A stretch of DNA of 64,000 nt from Hemileia vastatrix (taxonomy: Eukaryota > Basidiomycota > Pucciniomycetes > Pucciniales > Zaghouaniaceae), in assembly GCA_030280995.1 (NCBI GenBank), contig JASXTE010000009.1, forward strand, positions 1,954,501 through 2,018,500, in the 5' to 3' direction. The notes beneath the pieces are model-generated. The model did no database searches, was not told the DNA's origin, and saw nothing but the letters and a program-made list of their open reading frames with translations. The number at the start of each line of letters is the position of its first letter. Positions within the stretch are counted from its first letter, which is position 1. Shown piece after piece: positions 54,201 to 64,000 of this stretch. The translations under genes were made by a program, and so were the position numbers.

Positions 54201-57200
54201 CTTTTAAATATCAATTTTATTTTGGTACAACTGATAACTTTCACATTTTTTTACATTTATTATATTATATTATTAAAGTTGAAAAATCATCCAGTGTACA
54301 TTCATTACACATGTTTTTGCTATACTAAAAACATTTATAATATAATGGTGACTAAAAAATAATCAAATAATAAATATGGATAACACAGAAAGATCAAATA
54401 CCAGAGACATTTTTAAAATGAATATAAGATTAACTGAAGAAGACTTGCACCCTAGCTACTCTCCATCATAAAAGTGTCCAGCACAATTTCAGCTGAGCTT
54501 GAGCTGGACACTTTTGGTTGCATGCAGTTAGATGGGATAAATTTACTCAATGGAAGTTAAAATGAGTTTTTGCTCAATCATTGCACAATAAGTAGCTTTA
54601 TACTGCTATACTATCTTCCTGATTTTTTGGAAAACCTCAGGTGGACACTTTTATTAATTTTTAAAAAAAGAAAACATATTCCAAATCTAGAACTGGTGGT
54701 GCAAATTTGGTCAGAAAACTCAAATCCTCTTTGATGGCAGAAATTTTATTTGAATGTTTTTTTTCATATTTAATCACTTTTATTTTACTTTCTTATTCCT
54801 GTTTTTGCTTTCAAATATCAATTTATTTATTGTAAAACTAATACTTTTCATATTTTTTTACTTTTATTTAATAAGATTATGAAAGATGTAGCATCTCCCA
54901 GTATGCATTTGGCTTAAAAATTTTTTCAATACTAATAACGTTAATATTATAATGGTGAAAAACAATGAATCAAATGATAAATATGAATGACACAGAAAGA
55001 TCATATACAAGTGGATTTGTTTATAAGGAATACCTGATGAACTGAAGAAGACCTGCACCCTAGATACTCACCATCATAAAAGTGTCCAGCATAAGTTCGG
55101 CCGAACTTGTGCTGGACACTTTTGGTTGCATGCAGTCAGATGGGATATATTTACTCTACGGAAATGAAAATGACATTTTGCTCAATCATTGCACAATAAG
55201 TAGTTTGATATTGCCAAAATTTCCTCCTGGTGATTTTTCAAAACTCATCAGGACACTTTCTTTGGTTTAACAAAAAAGAAAATATAGTGCAAGTTTAGCC
55301 CTGGTGGTGCACATTTGATCTAACACCTCTACTTGTTATTGTTAGTGGGAATTTTCCTTGGATTTTTTTTTCTTATTTTATCCCTTTTATTTTACTTTTT
55401 TATTGCTCATATTGCTTTGGATATCAATTTTTAATTTTTAAAATAAATAATTTTCATACTCTTATACCTTTATTTAATAATATATGATTAAAGGTGGAAC
55501 ACCACCTGGTATGCATTTTTCACACAAGTTATTACTATAGTAATAACATTAATAATATAATGATGACAAAAAATTAATAAAATGATAAATTTAAATGACA
55601 CAGAAAGATCAAATTCCAGTGGAAATGTTTATAAGAAATCCCTTTTGAGTTTAAGAAGATTTGCTGTATGCCTACTCTCAATTATAAAAGTGTCCAGCAC
55701 AAGTTTGGCCAAACTTGTGCTGGACACTTTTGGTTGCATGAAGTCATATGAGATAAATTCTCTCTATGGCAATAAAAATGATATTTCACTCAATTATTGA
55801 AGTAAAGAATGTTTAATATTGTAAAATTGTCCCCTGGAAGTCTGTCCAAACCTCAGGTCAAAATTTGTTAGCTATACATAAAAGCAAGTTTAGACCAAGT
55901 CTTGACCTAGGGGTCCCCAACTGTCCCAACACCACTTCTGTCTCTTGATAGTAAAAAAATTAATTGTATTTTTTATTTTGTATTTGACTTCATTTATTTT
56001 CAATTTACTTTTCTATTACTCTTTTTAATTTAAAATATCAATTTATTTTTTTAAAAACTAAACATATTCATATTTTTTTAACTTTATATAATAATATTAT
56101 TAAAGTTGTAACATCACCAATTTTGCATTTGGCATGCAGGTTTTTGCTATACTAGAAACATTAATAATATATATGGTGACAAAAAATTAATTATAAGATA
56201 AATATGAATGATAAAAAAAAGTTAAAAACCCAATAGAAATGTGAAAATCAAAAAACTGATGTACTGATAAACACTTCCACTCTAGCTACTCTCCATCATA
56301 AAAGTGTCCAGCACAAGTTGGCCCGAACTTGTGCTGGACACTTTTGTTCAGGTGCAGTCAGATTGGATCAATTCTCTCTGTGGAAATTAAATTAAAAAAA
56401 ATGCTAAATAATTACATTAGAAGTAGTTTGGTATGGCTGAATTATCCACCTTGAGTTTTTCCAAACCTCAGGTGAAAAATTTCTTATCTTTAAAAAAAAT
56501 TAAATTTTATCAAATTTAGCCCTGATGGCACCCATTTGTTTCAACACCTCTACTGGCTCTTGAAGGCAGGAATTTTTCTTTTTCATATTTGATCTCTTTT
56601 ACTTTACTTTTTTATCACTCATGTTACATTTTAATATTAATTTATAATTTTGGAAAAGAAATCATTTTCATATTTTTTTAACATTTTTTAATAATATTAA
56701 AAAAGGTGTAATATAACATGGCATGCATTTGGCGCACAAGTTTTTTCTATACTAATAAAATTAATAATATTCTAATGACAAAAAATTAATCAGATAATAA
56801 AATATGAATAACACAGAAAGATCAAATACCATTTGCGTGTTTTAAAAAAATAACAGTTGAGCTGAAGAAGACCTGCACCCTAGCTACTCTCCATCATAAA
56901 AGTGTCCAGCACAAGTTCGGCCGAACTTGTGCTGGACACTTTTGGTCAGGTGCAGTCAGATGGGATCAATTCTCTCTATGGCTATAGAAAAAATTATTTG
57001 ATAAGAAACTTCACTAGATGTAGTTTGATATAGCTGAATTATCCACCTAGAGTTCATCCAAACCACAGGTACACAATTTTTCATCTTTAAAAAACAATCA
57101 ATTTAGTACAATTTATCCCTGATGGCTCTCATTTGCTTCAACATCTCTACTGGCCTTTGATATTAGCAATAATACTTGGAGTTTGTTTTTCATATTTGAT

Positions 57201-59771
57201 CCCTTTAACTTAATTTTTAATTCCTCATATTGCTTTCGGATATCAATTAATAATTTTTAAAATAAATTATTTTAATATTTTTATACATTTTTTTTAATAA
57301 TATTATAAAAGGTGTAACATCACTCAGTATGCATTTTGCACACAATTTTTGCTATACTTATATAAGTAATAATATAATTAAGACAAAAAATTAATCAAAC
57401 AATATGTATGAGTGAGGCACAAAGATAAAATACCAGTAGACATGTTTGTAAGAAATACCAGATGAACTGAAGAAAAAGTTTACCCCAGCCGCTCTCCATC
57501 ATAGAAGTGTCCAGCACAAGTTCGGCCGAACTTGTGCTGGACACTTTTGGTCATGTGCAGTCAGATGGGATCAATTCTCTGTATGGCAACAAAAATTTTT
57601 TTTTATCAAATTTAACTAGAAGTAGTTTGGTTTAGCTGAATCATCCACCTGTTGCTCTACCCAATATCAGGTGTATAATTTTTTATTCTTAAAGAAAAGG
57701 TCACTTATTACAATTAAGCCCTGATGGCTCCCATTTGCTTTAACACCTCTATTGGCTCTTGATAGCAGGAATTTTACTAGTATTTTTTCATATTTGAACT
57801 CTTTGACTTTTACTTTACTCATTTATTCCTCTTTTTACTTTAAAATTTCTATTTAATTTTTGTAAAACTAATCCTTTCCATATTTATTTACGTCTATTTT
57901 AAAATTTATTGAAGGTATAACTTCACATGGTATGCATTTGGCACACAAGTTTTTGCTTTACTAATAACATTAATAATATAATGGTGATAAAATATTAATT
58001 GGATGATAAATATGAAAGATACAGACTGATCAAATACCAGTAGACATGTTTATGAGAAATACAAGATGAAGGAACTGAAGAAAATTTCCACCCAAGCTAC
58101 TCTCCATCATAAAAGTGTCCAGCACAAGTTCGGCCAAACTTGTGCTGGACACTTTTAGTCACGTGCAGTCAGATGGGATCAATTCTCTATATGGCAACAA
58201 AAAAACATTTTTTTATTAAACTTCACTACAAGAAGTTTTGTTTAGCTGAATCATCCACCTGTTGTTCTTCCCAACCACAGGTGTATAATTTTTTATCTTT
58301 AAAAAAAAGGTCACTTATTACAATTTAGCCCTGATGGCTCCCATTTGTTTCAACACTTCTGCTGGCTCTTGAGAGCAAGAATTTTACTAGTATTTTGTTT
58401 TTCATAATTGATCTCTTTGAGATTAATTTTACCTTTTTATCCCTCATATTGCTTTTGCATATCAATTTATTTTTTGTAAAACATATCATTTTCATATTTT
58501 TTTACCTTTATTTAATAATATTATAAAAGGTGTAACATCACCCGGTATGCGTTGGGCACAAAGGTTTTTGCTATACTTATAATAATAATAATATAATGGT
58601 GACAATAAATTAATCAAATGATATATATGAGTGAGGCACAAAGATCAAGTACCAATGGACATGTTTATAAGAAATACCAGATTAGCTGAAGAAAAATTCT
58701 ACCCTAGCTACTCTCCGTCATAAATGTGTCCAGCACAAGTTTGGCCAAACTTGTGCTGGACACTTTTTGTCACATGCAGTCTGGTGTGATCAATTCTCTC
58801 TCAATCATTGAACTAGAAGTTGTTTGATATGGCTAAATGGTTCTGCTGAAGTTTTTTTAAACCTAAGATTGGCACTTTTTTGTTTTTCAAAAAAGCAATT
58901 ATAGTCCAAGTTTAGCCTCAATGGTTGACATTTGACCCAACATGTCTATTTGCTCTTGATGGCAGTAATTTTATTTTAATTTTTTATTTCATATTTGATT
59001 CCTTTAATTTTACCTTTTTATCACTCATATTGCTTTTGTATATCAATTTATTTTTTGTAAAACAAATCATTTTCATATTTTTTTACCTTTATTTAATAAT
59101 TTTATAAAAGGTGTAACATCACCCAGTATGCGTTGGGCACACGAGTTTTTGCTATACTTATAATTTTAAATTATAATGGTGACAAAAAATCAATCAAATG
59201 ATAAATATGAGTGAGGCACAAAGATCAAATACCAGTGGACATGTTTATAAGAAATAGCAGATTAACTGAAGAAAAATTCCACCCTAGCTAACCTCCATCA
59301 AAAAAGTGTCCAGCACAAGTTCAGCCGAACTTGTGCTGGACAATTTTGATCACATGCAGTCTGATGTGATCGATTCTCTCTATTGCAATGAAAATGAATT
59401 TTTCTTCAATAATTGCACTAGAAGTTGTTTGATATGGCAAAATTGTCATCCTGAAGTTTTGGTAAAGCTCAAATGGATTTTTTTTTATTTTTACAAAAAA
59501 GAAATTATAGTCCAAGTTTAGTGCCACTGGTAGGTGTTCACCCCATCATGTCTACTTGCTCATGATGGGAGGAACTTCACTTTAAATTTTTATTTCATAT
59601 TTGATCCCTTTAATTTTACCTTTTTATCCCTCATATTGCTTTTGGATATCAATTTATTTTTTGTAAAACAAATCATTTTCATATTTTTTTACCTTTATTT
59701 AATAATATTATAAAAGGTGTAACATCACCCAGTATGCGTTGGGCACACGAGTTTTTGCTATACTTATAATA
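51240..59771. repeat. Tandem satellite with palindromic cores (about 606-bp monomers)
   Basis: The array starts with degenerate units of about 232 bp (about 51240-52250) and passes into monomers of about 606 bp. The palindrome centres lie near 52671, 53277, 53882, 54492, 55100, 55708, 56321, 56920, 57525, 58133, 58744 and 59324. Spacings are 580-613, mostly 605-611. Each monomer has, in order, a conserved CTACTCTCCATCAT block, the palindrome, GCAGTC(A)GATGGGATCAATTC, a weaker second dyad around GTTTGGCCAAAC-like sequence, a T-rich segment, AACATCACCCAGTATGC, GGCACAC and TGCTATACT, and AATACCAG. No ORF is conserved across units. The array ends in the PIF element and has a last partial unit at 63269-63345. 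Confidence 0.9.
56898..56943. repeat. Perfect 46-bp palindrome (representative satellite core)
   Basis: Two 23-base arms meet at GGCC with no loop; the centre reads CAAGTTCGGCCGAACTTG and the outer ends are AAAAGTGTCC/GGACACTTTT. The unit at 57525 is perfect over most of the same arms. Others are perfect or differ by one or a few bases, sometimes with a symmetric change (TTTGGCCAAA at 55708 and 58744). The unit at 54492 is the most decayed. Confidence 0.95.
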
Positions 59772-60064
59772 GGGGGTGTCAGTTCTGGCAAATCCGCACT
59801 TAAATTTGACCAAATCCGCACTTAAATAAGTGCGGATTTCCAAAACACACTAGCCCCAATACTGGTGGATTTCAAAATGAAATAAGTCACTTATTTCACT
59901 CAAATCCGCACTTTCTCAACCAAAAGTGCTGATTTCACCATCAAGTCCCATTTCACTGATTTGTCAGCATCATCTCATTCATACGCAGCACTCCGCAGAA
60001 TAACACTTCATAACTCAAAACATCGTACATCACTTACATCTTCATATCATATCATATAAGAGTC

Positions 60065-61324
60065 ATGCCTTCCTCACTTTCAAATCGTGATAAATTACAT
60101 AAAGCAATGACTTTCATGGTGCTTGAACTGCTCTTGGACTCTGATTCCGATTCTGATCTAGAAGAAGATTTTGTCGTTTTATCAAAAATGGCCAGGAAAC
60201 GTTACCCTCTTCCCAGAAAGCCTCAAGTACTTCATACCCCCAAGTACACCATCCAAACACTTCTTAACCTATCTACACCCAGTTTTAGACAGCTGTTCAG
60301 GACTTCTCAGGAATGTTTCCTTAAATTGCTTGAGCTTATTCAGGATCATCCCATATTTCACAATAATTCTCAAAAAGAACAACAACATCCTTCAATTCAA
60401 TTGGCCATCACACTATGTCGTTTGGGTTCAAATGGTAATGGAGCCGCTTTGAAACGTTTAGAAAATGTCTTTTATTTAGGGTATGGTTCAGTTAACACTT
60501 ATACCAAACGATGTATCACTGCCATCAACTCCTTGGAATCTCAACTTCTCACCTGGCCAACAAAAGAAGAGCGACTTGAATCATCTCAGGTTATGCAAGC
60601 AGAGGGCTTTCCAGGATGTATTGGTTTTGTTGATGGTACTACTATTCCTTTGAGCCAGAAACCTGCTCAAGGTGGAAACAATTACTTTGACCGTAAAAAG
60701 AGGTAGATTATTTTTAACTCCTTTCATCCTCCTTGAAACTAACACAAACAAATATATCTTCTTTATAGATATTCAATTAACGTTCAGCTTATATGTGACG
60801 TAAACAAAAAATTTATATCATTCTTTGCTGGCTATCCTGGCTCATGTCATGACTCCTACATCTTCCAAAGAATGCATATTTCAAATGAACCTGAAAAATT
60901 CTTTGATGAAAATCAGTATCTTCTTGCAGATTCTGCTTATGTGAATGGAAAGTATGTACTTCCTGCTTTTCGGGGAGCAGCTTCAGAAGACAGTCAAAAT
61001 GCCAAATTCAACAATCATTTGGCAAAGTCAAGAGTCCGTATTGAACATTCTATTGGAATCTTGAAAGGCCGTTTTTCTAGTTTAAGGGAATTAAGAAGTC
61101 CTCTTAGAAATAAATCTGAAATGGAGGCGTTGATCAACTGGATTCTGTGTTGCACTATACTTCATAACCTACTTGCTGACCTCAAAGATCAATGGTTAGA
61201 GCTGTATGAAGATGAACAAGTTGATTCACCTCCGACTCTATCCAACACTTCTATTTCTCAATCAACTAGTATAAGGGCGAAAATCCTTCCAATAACACTC
61301 CAACATTTTTCAACGCAATTTTAA
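60065..61324 (+). CDS. PIF/Harbinger transposase (DDE_Tnp_4 / HARBI1-like), intact
   Basis: Exon 1 is 60065-60702 and exon 2 is 60769-61324. The 66-base intron (GTAGAT to TTATAG) lies between the Arg-coding AG and A, restoring AGA. The product is 397 residues with no stops. An acidic N-terminus (about residues 24-36) is followed by a helical DNA-binding region (about 105-155), then the DDE nuclease: GCIGFVDGTTI (Asp190), GSCHDSYIF (Asp241), the conserved LLADSAY block at about 264-270, and RVRIEHSIGILKGRF (Glu305). It is expected to cut at the TIRs and integrate at short A/T targets. The usual second PIF gene, a Myb/SANT protein, is not seen in the element. The start is the first ATG of the frame and follows a leader of about 290 bases after the TIR. 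Confidence 0.9.
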
Positions 61325-61514
61325 TTTTTTTCTCTTTCTCTTCAAATTATCAATTTGCATGTATTATTCACTGAGAATGGTAAATTTTTTTGCATATTTT
61401 TTTGGTTTTTGAATTTGCTGTTAAAGTCTTATTTTTTTTTCTCTCTGTGTTTTCTTTCATCAACTCAACATGAAATCGCATATTTTCAGCAAACACATAT
61501 TTTTTCAGTCACTC

Positions 61515-63010
61515 AAAGGTTGGGAAAGAGTTGGAAGGGAAGATTAAGGGTTCCGAGGCATTTTAAATGAAGAAAAGGGTCTGGGAGAGGTTGAGAGGGG
61601 TGAAATGGGGATCAAAAGAGGATGGCCTACAATGGGGCTGGGAGGATAGCAAAAGGCATGGGGAGGGAAGACAAGCATGTGTTGATAGAATTGAAAGGGA
61701 TGGAGATTGGTGCAAACAGAGTGTGAAAATAGGAGGATGAACTCTGTTCTTCGGGCGAAGAACAGAGTTCACTTCCATAAAATATTAGCTGAAACATAGT
61801 TTTCAATTCTGTAAAAACAGTTGTAAGTAATAGAAAAAGTCACTGATTTTTTTTATATGTAATCCTTGCTTTACGAGGAGACTTTTGTGACGAAGCAGAT
61901 TTTTGAATTACCTTTAAAAGAGGATGACATACAATGGGGCTGGGAGGATAGCGAAAGGCATGGGGAGGGAAGACAAGCATGTGTTGATAGAATTGAAAGG
62001 GATGGAGATTGGTGCAAACAGAATGTGAAAATAGGAGGATGAACTCTGTTCTTCGGGCGAAGAACAGAGTTCACTTCCATAAAATATTAGCTGAAACATA
62101 GTTTTCAATTCTGTAAAAACAGTTGTAAGTAATAGAGAAAGTCACTGATTTTTTTTATATGTAATCCTTGCTTTACGAGGAGACTTTTGTGACAAAGCAG
62201 ATTTTTGAGTTACCCTTTGAGATTTGGAATGTCTGGGAGGCATTATGAAACTGGCACATAACAAGAAAAAAGATTAAAAAGTAGAAGAAATAAGTAAAAA
62301 AGAATGTAAACATGCCTGGTCAAAATATTGAAAATGTTGGAGATTGGTGCAAACAGAATGTGAAAATAGGAGGATGAACTCTGTTCTTCGGGCGAAGAAC
62401 AGAGTTCACTTCCATAAAATATTAGCTGAAACATAGTTTTCAACTCTGTAAAAACAGTTGTAAGTAATAGAAAAAGTCACTGATTTTTTTTCTATGTAAT
62501 CCTTGCTTTACGAGGAGACTTTGTGATGAAGCAGATTTTTGAGTTACCTTTTGAGATTTGGAATGTCTGGGAGGCATTATGAAACTGGCACATAACAAGA
62601 AAAAAGATTAAAAAGTAGAAGAAATAAGTAAAAAAGAATGTAAACATGCCTGGTCAAAATATTGAAAATGTTGGAGATTGGTGCAAACAGAATGTGAAAA
62701 TAGGAGGATGAACTCTGTTCTTCGGGCGAAGAGCAGAGTTCACTTCCATAAAATATTAGCTGAAACTTAGTTTTCAATTCTGTAAAAACAGTTGTAAGTA
62801 ATAGAAAAAGTCACTGATTTTTTTTCTATGTAATCCTTGCTTTACGAGGAGACTTTTGTGACGAAGCAGATTTTTGAGTTACCTTTTGAGATTTGGAATG
62901 TCTGGGAGGCATTATGAAACTGGCACATAACAAGAAAAAAGATTAAAAAGTAGAAGAAATAAGTAAAAAAGAATGTAAACATGCCTGGTCAAAATATTGA
63001 AAATGTCAGG
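61515..63010. repeat. Tandem hairpin repeats in the PIF element (four units of about 302-335 bp)
   Basis: Four units each contain a hairpin with 15-base arms GAACTCTGTTCTTCG around GG, at 61739-61770, 62041-62072, 62376-62407 and 62710-62741 (the last with one arm change). The rest of each unit (CTTCCATAAAATATTAGCTG, TCCTTGCTTTACGAGGAG, GGAATGTCTGGGAGGC) is nearly identical; the first two have a different upstream flank. The minus-strand ORFs of about 64-71 codons through them merely repeat with the unit. 61515-61863 is the module shared with 17841-18192. Confidence 0.85.
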
Positions 63011-63268
63011 AAGGGGTGTGTGCCGAGGATTGATGGGTAGGTAGCGAGGAAGGTCAGTGTGTCACATGTGACAGGGATAGGGTAAGAAAGGAAGGGATGT
63101 TTTGTGGCCAAAATGTGGTTGTGAAAAAAAACGGGAAAAAAGTGCTGATTTGAGGTCATAACTGACACCCTTTTTTGAAATAAGTGACTTTTTTGCAAAA
63201 TTTAAGTGCTGATTTGGTTTGAAATCCGCACTTAATTTAAGTGCGGATTTGCCAGAACTGACACCCCC

Positions 63269-63345
63269 TAATATTAATAACATAATGGTGACAAAAATCA
63301 ATCAAATGATAAATATGAGTGAGGCACTAAGGTCAAATACAAATT
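63269..63345. repeat. Last partial satellite unit after the PIF element
   Basis: The sequence resumes with TAATATTAATAACATAATGG and GAGTGAGGCAC, the blocks that follow TGCTATACT in the monomers. Similarity fades near 63345, which marks the end of the array. Confidence 0.75.
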
Positions 63346-64000
63346 AATCAATAGTTCTTTTTATTATTATAAATTTTTTGATTAAATAAAATGGTAATAA
63401 TGAATTATATTTTTCATCCACAATTCCACTCTAATGATTCCCACTGCACAAAAAGGGTTCACTTGGTCCTTTCTTCACTGCTTGTGCATATATATTGCCC
63501 ACAGTACTACAATTTTTTGTAGTGATTATCCCACATCTGATTCAGGAATATTTTTAAACAATATAAGTTTTTTTTACAAAAGACCTTATCATATCCAATA
63601 TCCCACAAAAAATACAACCTGTTTTTGTATTAAAGCCCGTTAATTATTAAGAAATTGTTATAATAATTAGATTAGACCCTGGCACAGCTAGATCCATACC
63701 AACCGACCTAAAGTCTTTTCAATATTGAAAACAATTAAATAAAATTATGATATCATACTAAATTATGGGCACCAACCATAATTCAGCACTTCTCATTTGC
63801 TCTGCTACAAAATGAGTGCATGTAGCATTTCTCTAATGTCAGACTGTTTTTCTTCTTCCCACACACCTTTAGTCCAGAATGAAAATTTAGTATGAGTTTT
63901 AGTCAAAATGGTTTGCCAGTGTTATCTGTATGAAATATGAATTCATATTGCATATTTCTATTTATGCATAAAATATACTTGGTAAGCATCAATTTTTTTG
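63346..64000. other. A+T-rich sequence, no gene seen
   Basis: A 69-codon frame at 63434-63643 has no recognisable features. No repeat of the other regions was recognised. Confidence 0.4.

Larger units (their letters stand above)
59772..63268 (+). mobile_element. PIF/Harbinger-type DNA transposon with perfect 35-bp TIRs
   Basis: The element is 3497 bp with TIRs at 59772-59806 and 63234-63268 starting GGGGGTGTCAGTTCTGGCAA. It is flanked by TAATA at 59767-59771 and 63269-63273; because of the sequence this could also be read as a 3-bp AAT duplication with one more TIR base. Subterminal copies of AATCCGCACTT in both orientations lie at about 59790-59915 and, partly decayed as AAGTGCTGATTT, at 63140-63245; these are probable transposase-binding sites. 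It carries one transposase gene and tandem hairpin repeats. It is inserted in the palindromic satellite, whose sequence resumes afterwards. Confidence 0.9.

Noticed and set aside
52640..59340. Regularly spaced palindromic repeats suggesting a CRISPR-like array
   Set aside because: The period is about 606 bp, the spacers are homologous to each other, and the context is eukaryotic; it is a satellite, not a CRISPR array.
61563..62777. Minus-strand ORFs of 64-71 codons starting MKTMFQLIF or MEVNSVLRP as a small gene family
   Set aside because: They repeat only because the hairpin repeat unit repeats, they read through the hairpin itself, and the same frames recur at 17900-18143 inside the shared module; no sign of coding constraint.

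Overview
The window looks like a stretch of a very A+T-rich fungal genome that consists almost entirely of mobile elements and repeats; I see no convincing ordinary host gene. The features pointing to a fungus are short introns of 54-66 bases with GTAAGT or GTAGAT donors, Ty3/gypsy elements with a C-terminal chromodomain (chromoviruses), a Ty1/copia remnant, a PIF/Harbinger transposon and C6 zinc-cluster-like ORFs. Style and base composition suggest a basidiomycete, most likely a rust (Pucciniales) with a large transposon-inflated genome; the species is inference.

Layout. 1-2430: a field of degenerate short repeats, a minus-strand C6 zinc-cluster-like ORF and a dispersed LTR-like repeat (called R-A here). 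2425-21672: one Ty1/copia pol fragment whose RNase H is split by a 17.6-kb nested block. The block (3756-21385, target duplication ATATT) belongs to one Ty3 chromovirus family. It runs LTR, decayed gag, second LTR, decayed gag-pol, third LTR. The third LTR is itself split by an antisense copy (15573-20827, target duplication TATTT). That copy has a triplicated segment in its 5' LTR and has lost most of its interior, and a TIR DNA transposon (17519-18407) sits exactly at the deletion junction. 22060-25152: an inverted R-A copy with an inserted tRNA-like (SINE-like) segment, then a degenerate minisatellite.

25153-34310: a nearly intact, young Ty3 chromovirus with 1137-bp LTRs and target duplication AATTC. 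It encodes a spliced small ORF, a Gag ORF and a 1203-residue Pol. 34311-41619: R-A copies and decayed unrecognised ORFs. 41620-50060: a second, unrelated chromovirus on the minus strand (803-bp LTRs, target duplication CCCAG). It is decayed mainly at CpG sites and carries an antisense, intron-containing accessory gene with a C6 zinc cluster.

51240-63345: a tandem satellite. Its short-period edge (about 232 bp) passes into about twelve monomers of about 606 bp, each centred on a near-perfect 46-bp palindrome. The array is interrupted by a PIF/Harbinger transposon (59772-63268) with perfect 35-bp TIRs and an apparently intact 397-residue transposase. This transposon carries tandem hairpin repeats, and about 350 bp of it is nearly identical to the core of the otherwise different TIR transposon at 17519-18407.

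How the parts relate: the elements form a readable insertion stratigraphy. The copia remnant and R-A copies are the oldest layer, the 3756-21385 family comes next, then the CpG-decayed chromovirus in R-A, and the 25153-34310 chromovirus and the PIF element look youngest. All identity statements are by eye; no alignment or database search was run.
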